DNA of 64,000 bases from Nocardia harenae NBRC 108248 (GTDB lineage: Bacteria; Actinomycetota; Actinomycetes; Mycobacteriales; Mycobacteriaceae), in assembly GCF_001612885.1 (NCBI RefSeq), contig NZ_BDBH01000004.1, positions 1,054,001 through 1,118,000 on the forward strand, read 5' to 3'. The translations under genes were made by a program, and so were the position numbers. Positions 50,033 through 60,525 of the stretch are shown here, one piece after another. The notes beneath the pieces are model-generated. The model was not told the DNA's origin, did not search any database, and saw nothing but the letters and a program-made list of their open reading frames with translations. Within the stretch, counting starts at the first letter, position 1. Each line of letters starts with the position of its first letter.

Positions 50033-50704
50033 CTAGAGCCGCGCCGCGGCGAAAGCGGCTGCGGCGGTGACGGCTTCGCCGTAGCGCGTGTGGGCACCGT
50101 AGCCCGCATCAGGAGGCAGAGCGGATGCCGGATTGCAGACGGGGTCCTGCGGCACGCAGTACTGGGCGGTGCGGGCGGCGTAGGGCTCGGGGATGGCGGT
50201 GTTGTAGGCGTGAACGGGGCTGGCGAAGAGGAGGAGGGCGGCGATGCGGGGGGCGAGCGGGGCGGGGATCACCGCGGTGGCCGGGAAGTCGTCGCTGCCC
50301 ATGCCGAGCGCGTTGGAGAGCACCTCGCCGCCCTGCGAGTACCCGGCGAGGACGAAGCGGGTCGCGGGGCACTCGACGGAGCGCAGCACCAGGTGCGCCA
50401 CCAGGTCGACGGCACCGATGGCGCGGGAGCGCGGGCCGGTGCTGTCGGCGGGGTAGGAGACGTTGTAGAGGGTCCAGGTCAGGTCGGGGCGGGCGGCGCG
50501 CACGGCGGCGTCGAGCGGGCGCCCGACCGTCGGGTCGTCCACCGGCGCCCAGGTCTCGGCGAGCGGACGCGAGTAGTCGGTGCCGCGCGCCATGATCAGC
50601 TCGGCGTCGCCGCAAGCGGGGGCGGCCGCGGCCACCGGCGCGCTGAGCGCGATGCCCGCGCCGGTCAGTGCGGCCGCGAGCAGGGCGGCGGTTGTCGAGG
50701 TCAT
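50033..50704 (-). CDS. Secreted cutinase-like esterase
   Basis: 223 residues from ATG 50704. Signal peptide LLAAALTGAGIALSAPVAAAAPA. Cutinase features: CGDAELIMARGTDYSRP, nucleophile FVLAGYSQGGEVLSNAL, acid region QYCVPQDPVCNP and His in GYGAHTRYGEAV. Cys pair CGDAEL/VECPA and YCVPQDPVCNP is usual for this fold. Actinobacterial cutinase-like (Culp) proteins hydrolyse lipid esters outside the cell. It overlaps nothing, and its own promoter is in the 48-base gap upstream or further up. Confidence 0.92.
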   Translation of the reverse strand: MTSTTAALLAAALTGAGIALSAPVAAAAPACGDAELIMARGTDYSRPLAETWAPVDDPTVGRPLDAAVRAARPDLTWTLYNVSYPADSTGPRSRAIGAVDLVAHLVLRSVECPATRFVLAGYSQGGEVLSNALGMGSDDFPATAVIPAPLAPRIAALLLFASPVHAYNTAIPEPYAARTAQYCVPQDPVCNPASALPPDAGYGAHTRYGEAVTAAAAFAAARL

Positions 50705-50752
50705 CGCTGCTCCGTCGTCGGTATCGGTGAAGGTGCCATTCGGGCGGATCGC

Positions 50753-50983
50753 TCAGTAGTCCGGGCGGCGCAGCAGCCCGGAGGGCTCCGCGCGCCCGCT
50801 GACGAGCGGGCGGTACACGTGCTCGGTCCACTCCGCCTTGGGGACCACCGCCAGCCCGATGGAGACCGCGCCGTCGCGCACACCGAAGGCGCGGGTGACG
50901 GCGGCGGTGATGTCGGCGTCCAGCCGCGCGCGGGCGGTGGCGTCGAGCTCGGCGGGGAAGTGGCTGATCTCCACGTGCGGCAT
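50753..50983 (-). CDS. Tautomerase superfamily protein
   Basis: 76 residues from ATG 50983 (MPHVEISHFPAELDATARARLDADITAAVTRAFG); the frame extends to 51013. Met removal would expose Pro1, the catalytic base of 4-oxalocrotonate-type tautomerases. SIGLAVVPKAEWTEHVYRPLV follows the beta-alpha-beta order, although the usual GxGxRxP-type loop differs. It probably tautomerises an enol. It lies 48 bases before the cutinase gene on the same strand and may be co-transcribed with it. Confidence 0.82.
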   Translation of the reverse strand: MPHVEISHFPAELDATARARLDADITAAVTRAFGVRDGAVSIGLAVVPKAEWTEHVYRPLVSGRAEPSGLLRRPDY

Positions 50984-51147
50984 GTCGGACCGGCTTCCTG
51001 TTCGGGCGGGCACTCACCGAGCAGCCTGCCAGACCGCCGCCGCGAAACGCACCCCGCGGCGGGCCGGAGCGGGGCATACTGCCCGGAGAGTTCGCCGGTG
51101 ACCCGGCCACGACGCACCGTCCGCTCCCGGGCGGGGAAGGGGCCGAG

Positions 51148-52095
51148 ATGACGGCGCTACCCGGACGGTTGCTCGGCGGCCCGGCCGCCCTGCTCGGCGC
51201 GGTGCGCGCCCGGCTCGACCCCTCCGCCTTCCACCCCGAGCTCCGGCTGCACGGCAGGCTGCTGCCGGGCAGGCCGGTCACCGCGCTGACCCTGCCGCTC
51301 ATCCGCAGGCTCAGCGACCTCATCCCGGCGGGCGGGGCCGAGGTCTTCGAGGTGAACGAGAACGTCTCGGTCCGGGTGCACCGGCCCGCGCTGGCCGCGG
51401 CGCCCGGACCGGCGCTGCTCTGGATCCACGGCGGCGGGTACGTCCTCGGCACCGCCAGGCAGAACGACCGCGTCTGCGCGACCTTCGCGAACGAGCTGAA
51501 CGCCGTGGTCGCGGCGGTGGAGTACCGCCTGGCCCCCGAGCACCCCTACCCCGCCGCGCTCGACGACTGCTACGACGCACTCCAGTGGCTCGGCGCGCAA
51601 CCGGAGATCGACCCCGCGCGCATCGCCGTCGCGGGCGCCAGCGCGGGCGGCGGCCTCGCCGCCGCACTCGCCTTCGCCGCCCGCGACCGCGGCGGCATCC
51701 GCCCGGTGCTGCAGGTGCTCTCCTACCCCATGCTCGACGACCGCTCCACCGGCGCCGAGCTGGAGACCGGCACCTTCCGGCTCTGGAACACCGCGGCCAA
51801 CCGCTTCGGCTGGCGCGCCTACCTGCCCGATGCCGACCCCGCCACCGCCGTGCCCGCGCGCCGCACCGACCTGGCCGGGCTCGCCCCCGCGTGGATCGGC
51901 GTCGGCACCCTCGATCTCTTCCACGCCGAGGACCTCGCCTACGCCGAGCGGCTGCGCGCGGCCGGGGTCGAGGTGGAGGTGCTGGAGGTGCCCGGCGCCT
52001 TCCACGGCTTCGACGAGGTCGCCGCCGGCACCGGGGTCGCCCGCGATTACTTTGCCGCCCAGGTGGTTTCGCTGCGCTCGGCGCTCGCCGCCTGA
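51148..52095 (+). CDS. HSL-family alpha/beta hydrolase (esterase)
   Basis: 315 residues from ATG 51148. Hormone-sensitive-lipase type: oxyanion motif LLWIHGGGYVLGT, VAAVEYRLAPEHPYPAALDD, nucleophile VAGASAGGGLAAALAF, acid in GVGTLDLFHAED and His in PGAFHGFDEV. All catalytic residues are present, so it should be an active cytosolic esterase on short to medium acyl chains. Its last 49 bases overlap the convergent isochorismatase gene. Confidence 0.94.
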   Translation: MTALPGRLLGGPAALLGAVRARLDPSAFHPELRLHGRLLPGRPVTALTLPLIRRLSDLIPAGGAEVFEVNENVSVRVHRPALAAAPGPALLWIHGGGYVLGTARQNDRVCATFANELNAVVAAVEYRLAPEHPYPAALDDCYDALQWLGAQPEIDPARIAVAGASAGGGLAAALAFAARDRGGIRPVLQVLSYPMLDDRSTGAELETGTFRLWNTAANRFGWRAYLPDADPATAVPARRTDLAGLAPAWIGVGTLDLFHAEDLAYAERLRAAGVEVEVLEVPGAFHGFDEVAAGTGVARDYFAAQVVSLRSALAA

Positions 52096-52760
52096 GCGAG
52101 CAGCGCCTGGATCTCGGCGCACGCCCTGACGTCGCCGAAGGAGCGGTAGACCACGTGCAGGGTGGCATTGTGGTCGGCGTCCCGGCGCGCGGCGGTGGCG
52201 TCGGCGAGCAGGATCACCCGGTAGCCGAGGGTCGCGGCGTCCCTGGCGGAGGATTCGCAGCAGACATTGGTGACGGTGCCCGCGATCAGCACGGTGTCGA
52301 TGCCGCGCGCGGTCAATTGCTCCGGCAGGTCGCTGCGGCCGGGAAAGAAGGCGCTGTAGGCGGATTTCTCCGCGTAGACGTCGCCGGGCTCGGCGCCGAG
52401 CCCCGGCCAGAGCCGCTCCGCCGACGGGCCCGTGCCGCCGGAGCAGGCGTAGCTCGCGGCCGTCGCGGCGCCGAAGAACTCGACGGCGTGCGGGAGCGGG
52501 GGGCGCGTGGCGGGTACCACCCACGCGACCGCTCCGCCCGCGGCGCGCAGTGCCGTGGCGAGGTCGGCGATGGCGCCGACGATGCTGCGGCAGTACGGGT
52601 TGCCCGCCACGTGGAAGGGGACCATGTCGATCACGACGAGCGCGGTCCGCGCCGGATCCAGCACCGGGTAGGCGAAGCGCCGCCCCCGCCGCTCCTCGTG
52701 CCTGCGGTACTCCCGCTCCTCGATGTGCCAGGCGTGCGCGCGAACCTCGCCTGCACTCAT
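52047..52760 (-). CDS. Isochorismatase-family cysteine hydrolase
   Basis: 237 residues from ATG 52760; another ATG at 52836 is in frame. Triad residues are visible: Asp in TALVVIDMVPFHV, Lys in VYAEKSAYSAFFPG and Cys in IAGTVTNVCCESSARDAATLGY. The TNVCCESSARDAxxLGYxVxLxxDA motif is usual for hydrolases of the nicotinamidase/carbamoylase branch. RRHEERRGRRFAYPVLDP at the start is charged. It should cleave an amide or carbamoyl group of an unknown metabolite. Its 3' end overlaps the esterase gene. Confidence 0.9.
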   Translation of the reverse strand: MSAGEVRAHAWHIEEREYRRHEERRGRRFAYPVLDPARTALVVIDMVPFHVAGNPYCRSIVGAIADLATALRAAGGAVAWVVPATRPPLPHAVEFFGAATAASYACSGGTGPSAERLWPGLGAEPGDVYAEKSAYSAFFPGRSDLPEQLTARGIDTVLIAGTVTNVCCESSARDAATLGYRVILLADATAARRDADHNATLHVVYRSFGDVRACAEIQALLAQAASAERSETTWAAK

Positions 52761-52898
52761 GCTGTGTCCATTCGGCACGAGCGAGGGCCCTCCGTGGCCA
52801 CGCTCCGCTACCGCCTCCGGGCCCGCCTCGCTCATGCCGGGCAGTCTCGCACCGAAACTCGCTGTCACCGGGCAGGAACACGCCACTATCCTCGCCGC

Positions 52899-53468
52899 AT
52901 GACCACGGACATCGTCCTGATCACCGGCGCCATGGCGGCCGGGAAGTCCACCGTGGCCGAGTTGCTCGCCCGCTCGCTCCCGCGCGCCGCTCACGTCCGC
53001 GGCGACACCTTCCGGCGCTGGATCGTGAGCGGCCGCGCCGAACCCGCGCCACCGCTGAGCGCCGATGCCGAAACCCAGCTCGCCCTGCGTCAGCGGCTCG
53101 CCGCGACGGTCGCGCTCGGCTACGCGGACGCCGGGATCACCCCGGTCCTCCAGGACCTCTACCCCGGCCCCGCGCTGGCCCGAATGCGTACCCTGCTCAC
53201 CGGCCACCCGCTGCGCGTGGTCGTGCTGCTCCCCGACCCTGGCGTCCTCGCCGCCAGGGACGCCGCCCGCGCCAAGACCGGCTACCGCGGCTGGTCCCCC
53301 GCCGAGTTCGACCGCGAGTTCCGCGACCGCACCCCCGCACCCGGCCTCCGCCTCGACACCTCCGCGCAGACCCCCGAGCAGACCGTCGCCGCCATCCACG
53401 CCCGCTGGCCCGAGACCCTGGTCCCCGATTCGCCGACCGGTTGCCCGGGCCCGCCCCGCGGCGTTTGA
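52899..53468 (+). CDS. P-loop kinase-like protein (chloramphenicol phosphotransferase-like)
   Basis: 189 residues from ATG 52899. P-loop IVLITGAMAAGKSTVAELLARSLP, then HVRGDTFRRWIVSGRAEP, a Walker B-like VVVLLPDPGVLAARD and TGYRGWSPAEFDREFRDRTPAPGLRLDTS with an Arg lid. The shape fits the small AAA_33/CPT-type kinases that phosphorylate small molecules. The substrate is unknown. It is followed 7 bases later by the zinc-finger gene and is probably co-transcribed with it. Confidence 0.85.
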   Translation: MTTDIVLITGAMAAGKSTVAELLARSLPRAAHVRGDTFRRWIVSGRAEPAPPLSADAETQLALRQRLAATVALGYADAGITPVLQDLYPGPALARMRTLLTGHPLRVVVLLPDPGVLAARDAARAKTGYRGWSPAEFDREFRDRTPAPGLRLDTSAQTPEQTVAAIHARWPETLVPDSPTGCPGPPRGV

Positions 53469-53475
53469 TGAACCG

Positions 53476-53823
53476 GTGAGCGAAACCTCCCCCATCGACC
53501 CCGCCGCCCCGCCCAGCGGCACCGGCTGCCTGGAGTGCGAGCGCGACGGCGGCTGGTGGTTCCACCTGCGCCGCTGCGCCGCCTGCGGCCACATCGGCTG
53601 CTGCGACACCTCGCCGAACCAGCACGCCACCGCGCACGCGGGCGCCACCGGCCACCCGCTGATCACCAGTTTCGAGCCGGGCGAGGACTGGTACTACGAC
53701 TACCGCGACAAGCAGCTGTACGAGGGGCCGCGCCTGGCGCCCCCGGAGAGCAAACCCGCCGATCAGCCCGCCCCCGGCCCGGCCGATCGGGTCCCGGCCG
53801 ACTGGCGTCGGCTGTTGCACTGA
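53476..53823 (+). CDS. UBP-type zinc finger protein
   Basis: 115 residues from GTG 53476. The zinc finger covers 15-75: CLECERDGGWWFHLRRCAACGHIGCCDTSPNQHATAHAGATGHPLI, with CxxC, CxxCGHxGCC and His ligands, then TSFEPGEDWYYDYRDKQLY. This is the bacterial UBP-ZnF family, which is common in actinobacteria, has no known ubiquitin partner and often neighbours small enzymes. The Pro-rich tail (APPESKPADQPAPGPA) is disordered. It might recognise a C-terminal peptide. Confidence 0.92.
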   Translation: MSETSPIDPAAPPSGTGCLECERDGGWWFHLRRCAACGHIGCCDTSPNQHATAHAGATGHPLITSFEPGEDWYYDYRDKQLYEGPRLAPPESKPADQPAPGPADRVPADWRRLLH

Positions 53824-53891
53824 CACAGCCCGCCGGGGCACCTCGGTACCCTGAACCCCGATCCCCCACTCGACCAGCGAAGGACAACTCC

Positions 53892-54611
53892 ATGCGAGCG
53901 ATCAGGGTGACGACCACGGCCGCGCTGGCGGCACTGCTGCTGGCGGCAGGCACGCAGGCGGCGGGGGCACGGCCGGTCGGGCCGTTCGAGGTCGGCGGCG
54001 CGATCGAGGTGGAGTTCGACGCGGCGGGCGGGGTGGACGCGCTCGGCGAGCCGACCGGGCCGGAGCAGGACGCCGTGCGCGGCGGCAAGTGGCAGGGGTT
54101 CGCGCGCGATGCCGCGGTCTACTGGTCCGAGGCGACCGGCGCGCAGACCGTGGCGGGCCCGGTGCGGGACAAGTGGGGCCAGCTCGGCGCGGAGGGCGGC
54201 GCGCTCGGCTACCCGGTCACCCGCGAGGCCGCGACCCCCGGCAATACCGGCCGCTTCGCGCACTTCCAGGGCGGCTCGGTCTACTGGTCCGTCGGGACCG
54301 CCGCGCATCAGATCGGCGGCCTGATCCGGGACAAGTGGGGCAGCTACGGCTGGGAGGGCAGCGCGCTCGGCTTCCCGGTCACCGACGAGCAGGCGGGCGC
54401 CCGCGGCGGCAGGTACACCCTGTTCAACGGCGGCGCGATCTACTGGTCCTCGGCCACCGGCGCGCACGTGGTGTGGGGCGCGCTGCGCGAGAAGTGGGTG
54501 GCGGCAGGCGGCGACGGCGGCCGCTACGGCTACCCGACCAGCGACGAGTACGATTTCGGCGCAGGCAAGGCCCAGGACTTCCAGGGCGGCCGGATCACCT
54601 GGGAGCCCTGA
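53892..54611 (+). CDS. Secreted LGFP-repeat cell-wall protein
   Basis: 239 residues from ATG 53892. Signal peptide AALAALLLAAGTQAAGA. About four LGFP units follow, each of the kind GxxxxKWxxxGxxGGxLGYPxxxE ... FxxGxIYWS: for example DKWGQLGAEGGALGYPVTREA and DKWGSYGWEGSALGFPVTDEQ. LGFP repeats are thought to bind the mycolyl-arabinogalactan wall in Corynebacteriales, and they often extend mycolyltransferases. Here the whole mature protein is repeats. It is an independent sign of a mycolate wall. Confidence 0.93.
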   Translation: MRAIRVTTTAALAALLLAAGTQAAGARPVGPFEVGGAIEVEFDAAGGVDALGEPTGPEQDAVRGGKWQGFARDAAVYWSEATGAQTVAGPVRDKWGQLGAEGGALGYPVTREAATPGNTGRFAHFQGGSVYWSVGTAAHQIGGLIRDKWGSYGWEGSALGFPVTDEQAGARGGRYTLFNGGAIYWSSATGAHVVWGALREKWVAAGGDGGRYGYPTSDEYDFGAGKAQDFQGGRITWEP

Positions 54612-54660
54612 GCCCGCGGGCGATTCCACCGTGCGCGAGCGAGCGCGGTACCGTCGGCGG

Positions 54661-55296
54661 GTGGACCGCCGTTCCGTCGTCGCAGGCGCCGCGCTGGCCG
54701 CGCTGGCCGCCCTGCTGGTGACGCTCGGCGCGGCCGTCCGCCCGCTCCTCGTCCCGGAGCGCGCGCCGGAGCGGGAGATCCTGAGCACAACCGAGATCGC
54801 CTTCCTGCAGGACATGACGGCGCACCACGAGCAGGCGCTGCTCATGGTGCAGTCCCTCGACCCCGGCGTCTCCCCGGTGATCGCCCGGCTGGCCGCGCAG
54901 ATCGACGACGTGCAGCGGGTCGAGCTCGGCACCATGCTCGGCTGGCTGCGGCTGGCGAACGCGCTGCCCAGCAATCCGCAGCCGATGGCGTGGCTGCACG
55001 AACCGTCGGCCGGGCATCACGGCGCCCCGGTCGCCGCCACCGCCGAACCGACCGGCACCGCCATGGGCATGGCCACCCGCGCCGAGCTGAACGCGCTCGC
55101 CGCCGCCCGCGGCCGGGAGGCCGAGCTCCTCTTCCTGCGGCTCATGCAGCGCCACCACTACGGCGGCGTCGCCATGGCCCGCGGCGCGGACGCCCTGCTC
55201 ACCGCGGGGCCGGTCAAGCGGGCGGCGCGCGAGATGGTCACCGAGCAGACGACGGAGATCGGCACCATCGGGCTGCTGCTCGCGCAGTACGGCTGA
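54661..55296 (+). CDS. DUF305 family exported protein
   Basis: 211 residues from GTG 54661 (MDRRSVVAGAALAALAALLVTLGAAVRPLL, a membrane anchor). DUF305 is plain: TEIAFLQDMTAHHEQALLMVQSL with the His pair, HHxQAxxM-type, and LLFLRLMQRHHYGGVAMARGADAL with the second pair. The His/Met-rich helical bundle suggests metal (perhaps copper) handling outside the membrane. A Gly/Thr-rich linker (HHGAPVAATAEPTGTAMG) is in the middle. It runs up to the convergent GNAT gene with a 1-base gap. Confidence 0.92.
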   Translation: MDRRSVVAGAALAALAALLVTLGAAVRPLLVPERAPEREILSTTEIAFLQDMTAHHEQALLMVQSLDPGVSPVIARLAAQIDDVQRVELGTMLGWLRLANALPSNPQPMAWLHEPSAGHHGAPVAATAEPTGTAMGMATRAELNALAAARGREAELLFLRLMQRHHYGGVAMARGADALLTAGPVKRAAREMVTEQTTEIGTIGLLLAQYG

Positions 55297-55297
55297 G

Positions 55298-55915
55298 TCA
55301 GCCCGCCTCGCGGCAGAGGATGGTCGAGCGCGGGCCGCCGAAGGGCAGGTCGACCTCGGCGGCGACCCGGTATCCGGCGCGCGCGTAGAAGCCGAGCCGG
55401 GCCGGTTCGGTGGTCTCCAGGTGGGTGGGCAGCCCCTCGGCGTCGGCGCGGGCGATGCCGAAGCCGAGCAGGGCGCGGCCGTGGCCGCGGCCACGAGCGT
55501 CGGGCACGGTGCCGATGGCGAGCAGGTGCCAGTGCGAGCGCAGCGGCGCCGCGGTGAAGGTGGCGGCGCTGACCTGCTGCAGGTAGGGGTCGCGCTCGCC
55601 GTGCAATCGACGCAGCGCGGTGCGCAGCCGGACCTGCTGCAGCCAGGGGAGGCGGTACGGCAGCGGGGTCCAGAGCGCGGCGGCGATCAGCGCGCCGTCC
55701 GGGTCGACCAGGACGTGCGCGCCGAGCGCGGGCCTGCACACCCGCTCGACCTCCAGCAGGAAGGAGGCGCGCAGTTCCGCGTGGCGCCAGTCGGCGACCG
55801 GGTGCAGCCAGCGGGAGAGCGGGTCGTCGGCCATGGCGGTGGCGAGCAGGCCGGCGACCGCGGCGGTCTCGGTGCGGCGGGCGCCGCGGACGGTGGCGGT
55901 GCGCGGTGCGGTCAC
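55298..55915 (-). CDS. GNAT family N-acetyltransferase
   Basis: 205 residues from GTG 55915 ([39 protein letters not shown]). The core is [55 protein letters not shown], with the acetyl-CoA loop [10 protein letters not shown] and the FYxRxGY end. Substrate unknown. The start overlaps the nitroreductase-like stop as GTGA, so it is the last gene of the three-gene unit that begins beside the DosR-type box. Confidence 0.92.
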   Translation of the reverse strand: MTAPRTATVRGARRTETAAVAGLLATAMADDPLSRWLHPVADWRHAELRASFLLEVERVCRPALGAHVLVDPDGALIAAALWTPLPYRLPWLQQVRLRTALRRLHGERDPYLQQVSAATFTAAPLRSHWHLLAIGTVPDARGRGHGRALLGFGIARADAEGLPTHLETTEPARLGFYARAGYRVAAEVDLPFGGPRSTILCREAG

Positions 55916-56349
55916 GCCTCGTCCAGCGGGGTGAGCAGCACCAGCGGGATCTCGCGGTCGGTGCGGGTCTGGTAGCCGGCGTAGACCGGGTGGCCCGCGG
56001 TGACCCGGGGCCACAGCTCGGCGCGCTCGGCGGGGCCCGCGACCCGGGCCCGCATCGGCACGCGCGGTCCGCCCTGCACCGCGACCGTGACCTCCGGCCG
56101 TGCGCGCAGGTTGTGGTACCAGGCCGGGTGCCGGTCGTCGCCCGCCCTGGAGGCGACCACCACGTACCCGCCGTCCTCCACGATCGGGGCGGTGAGCAGC
56201 ACCCTGTGCTCCTTACCGGACCGCCTGCCGACGGTGGTGAGCTCCAGCGACGGCATGCCCGCGATGCGGTGCCCGAGCCTGCCGAAGGTCAGCGTGGTGA
56301 GCAGCCGATGCGCGGTATTGGTGGCCCTGAGCGTGAAATCCGGCGGCAT
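55912..56349 (-). CDS. Deazaflavin (F420)-dependent nitroreductase family protein
   Basis: 145 residues from ATG 56349. DDN-type signature: [60 protein letters not shown], with the GRRSGKxHxxxL and HPxWYxNLxAxPxVxV motifs that bind F420. It is soluble, unlike the relative at 1995. Tuberculosis DevR is also beside a nitroreductase (Rv3131), although of another fold. It is the second gene of the DosR-box unit, 16 bases after the helical protein gene. Confidence 0.92.
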   Translation of the reverse strand: MPPDFTLRATNTAHRLLTTLTFGRLGHRIAGMPSLELTTVGRRSGKEHRVLLTAPIVEDGGYVVVASRAGDDRHPAWYHNLRARPEVTVAVQGGPRVPMRARVAGPAERAELWPRVTAGHPVYAGYQTRTDREIPLVLLTPLDEA

Positions 56350-56365
56350 GAGAGCACGATAGCCG

Positions 56366-56617
56366 TCACCGGCCCGGCCCGGCGCTCGCCTCGAGCAGCC
56401 GCTGCCGCGCGGAGCGCTCGGCGAGTTCCGGCAGCGACCCGGCCGGTATTCCGGCGAGATCGCTCAGGCAGCGCCGGACGATCTCGTCGATCGCCCCGGC
56501 CGCCAGCCGGTGCTCGAACTCCGCGCGTAGCCGCTCGACGGTCTCGTCGACCACGGACTCCGGGCACCCCGCCGTGCCCGCCTGTGCATACCGATCGCCC
56601 ACTGCCCCTTCGATCAT
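56366..56617 (-). CDS. Small three-helix-bundle protein
   Basis: 83 residues from ATG 56617. [55 protein letters not shown] is one continuous helical domain like the actinobacterial three-helix bundle dimerisation domain. No enzyme motif. It is the first gene of the unit facing devR, and a DosR-type box lies 33-52 bases upstream of its start, so it should be induced by low oxygen or NO if that box works. Confidence 0.78.
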   Translation of the reverse strand: MIEGAVGDRYAQAGTAGCPESVVDETVERLRAEFEHRLAAGAIDEIVRRCLSDLAGIPAGSLPELAERSARQRLLEASAGPGR

Positions 56618-56649
56618 CCGTCCAGGGTGCCCCCGCGGGCCCGCCGTGT

Positions 56650-56669
56650 TCAGGGCCGAAGGTCCCCGA
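56650..56669. promoter_or_regulatory. DosR (DevR) box-like site in the devR divergent gap
   Basis: The minus strand reads GGGACCTTCGGCCC (56666-56653), flanked by TTCG and TGAA. The mycobacterial DosR consensus is about TTSGGGACTWWAGTCCCSAA, with the working form GGGACTTNNGGCCC; the match is close on both half sites. It lies 33-52 bases before the start of the helical-protein gene and about 120 before devR. Confidence 0.7.
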
Positions 56670-56787
56670 ATCGAATTCGTGCGGGCACCACGACGATCCG
56701 GCGGCGAAGGAGACCGCCCTTCCCCTCCGGCACCGGGCCGTGCCTGTCATGCTGGTAGCGGAATCGGTGCGAGGAGAGGCGACGGCG

Positions 56788-59176
<2,389 letters not shown>

Positions 59177-59332
59177 GCCCGGTCCCGGAGCCCTGCCGGA
59201 GGCGCCGTGCGATTTTCGCGCGCCGGGTTGCACGGCGACATTCGGGCAATACGGTCGTTGAGAAAGTTACCCGATCCGGCCCCATCCATCCGCGTGTGCC
59301 TGTCGAAACGACAGTGACCGGCCCGCGCAGGA

Positions 59333-59362
59333 TGCATCGTTTGTGCATCGTTGCGCTACGAT
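59333..59362 (+). promoter_or_regulatory. Direct repeat and candidate promoter ahead of crtE
   Basis: TGCATCGTT occurs at 59333-59341 and again at 59344-59352, one helical turn apart (11 bases), followed by a TACGAT -10 at 59357-59362, 34 bases before the crtE start. Repeats in the -35 region suggest a regulator binding side by side, either an activator or a repressor. No LitR/CarH-type light regulator gene is in the window. Confidence 0.45.
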
Positions 59363-59395
59363 GGCGAGAGCCCGACCGCCAGATGAGGAGTTCGA

Positions 59396-60511
59396 GTGAG
59401 TGCCGTGTTCTCCGCGCCACATCGGGCGTGCCGCCTCCTGACCACACCGGACGGCGAGGAGTGCTCGCCGACCCGCTGGCGGGCCGCGGTGCGCACGGAG
59501 GTGATGCGCGAACTTGAATCGTTCATGCAGCGGAACCAGCCGGAGCCGATCAGCGGAATCCCCCTGGACGGTGTCCTCCGGCACTACGCCATCGGCGGCA
59601 AGGGGCTGCGGCCGATGTTCCTGTACCTGGGCTGGCTCTGCGGCGCCGACCCGAGCCCGGCCGCGCTGCGCGCCGCCGCCGCGCTGGAGCTGCTGCAGGC
59701 CTTCGCGCTGCTGCAGGACGACGTCATGGACGAGGCCGAGCTGCGCCGCGGCGAGCCGGCCGCGCACCGCGTCTTCGCGGCGGCGCACCGCGAGCTCGGG
59801 CTGCCGGGCGACGCCGCCCGGTTCGGCGAATCGGCGGCCACCCTGCTCGGCGATCTCTGCCTGGTCTGGTCCGAGCGGATGCTGCGCGAGAGCGGGGTGG
59901 ACGAGCGCGCGCTGGCCCGGATATGGCCGCGATACGACCGGATGCGGGTGGAGCTGGCGCTCGGGCAGTTCGCCGACCTGGTGAACGACGCGCGCGCCAC
60001 CCCGACGCTGGAATCGGTGCTCGCCATCGCGCGCGCCAAGTCCGGCAACTACACCGTGCGCAGGCCACTGGAGCTGGGCGCGCTCATGGCGGGCTGCCAG
60101 GAGCACACGATCGAGGCGCTCGCCCGGTACGGCCGGCTCATCGGCGAGGCGTTCCAGCTCCGCGACGACGTGCTCGGCGTCTTCGGCAGCGCCGAGACCA
60201 CCGGCAAACCCGCCGACAGCGACCTCGGCCAGCGCAAGGCGACCACGGTCGTGGTCGCCGCGCAGGAGATGGCCGACCCGGCCACCGCCCGCGCCCTCGC
60301 CGAGCTGCTCGCCGCGCCCGCGCTGGACGCCGCCGCCGTCGCCGCGGCGCGCGGGCTGATCAGTGCCACCGGCGCCGTCGAGCGAATCGAGGCGATGATC
60401 ACCGAGCGGGTCGCCGAGGCCCGCGAGGCCGTCCGGTGGGCCCGGATCGAAGAGCCCGAACTGCGCCTGCTCGACGGCATGGCGCTGATCTGCACCACCC
60501 GCGAACTCTGA
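59396..60511 (+). CDS. crtE: Geranylgeranyl diphosphate synthase
   Basis: 371 residues from GTG 59396 with GAGGAG upstream. Polyprenyl synthase motifs: first Asp-rich region LLQDDVMDEAELRRG (DDxxD), GGKGLRP (diphosphate binding), SGNYTVRRPLELGALMAG, and the second Asp-rich region AFQLRDDVLGVFG. Residues before the first motif (LLQAFAL) fit a C20 product. It makes GGPP, the precursor of phytoene. First gene of crtE-crtI-crtB; 14 bases before crtI. An N-terminal tail of about 30 residues is extra. Confidence 0.93.
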   Translation: MSAVFSAPHRACRLLTTPDGEECSPTRWRAAVRTEVMRELESFMQRNQPEPISGIPLDGVLRHYAIGGKGLRPMFLYLGWLCGADPSPAALRAAAALELLQAFALLQDDVMDEAELRRGEPAAHRVFAAAHRELGLPGDAARFGESAATLLGDLCLVWSERMLRESGVDERALARIWPRYDRMRVELALGQFADLVNDARATPTLESVLAIARAKSGNYTVRRPLELGALMAGCQEHTIEALARYGRLIGEAFQLRDDVLGVFGSAETTGKPADSDLGQRKATTVVVAAQEMADPATARALAELLAAPALDAAAVAAARGLISATGAVERIEAMITERVAEAREAVRWARIEEPELRLLDGMALICTTREL

Positions 60512-60525
60512 GGAGAAGCAGCACG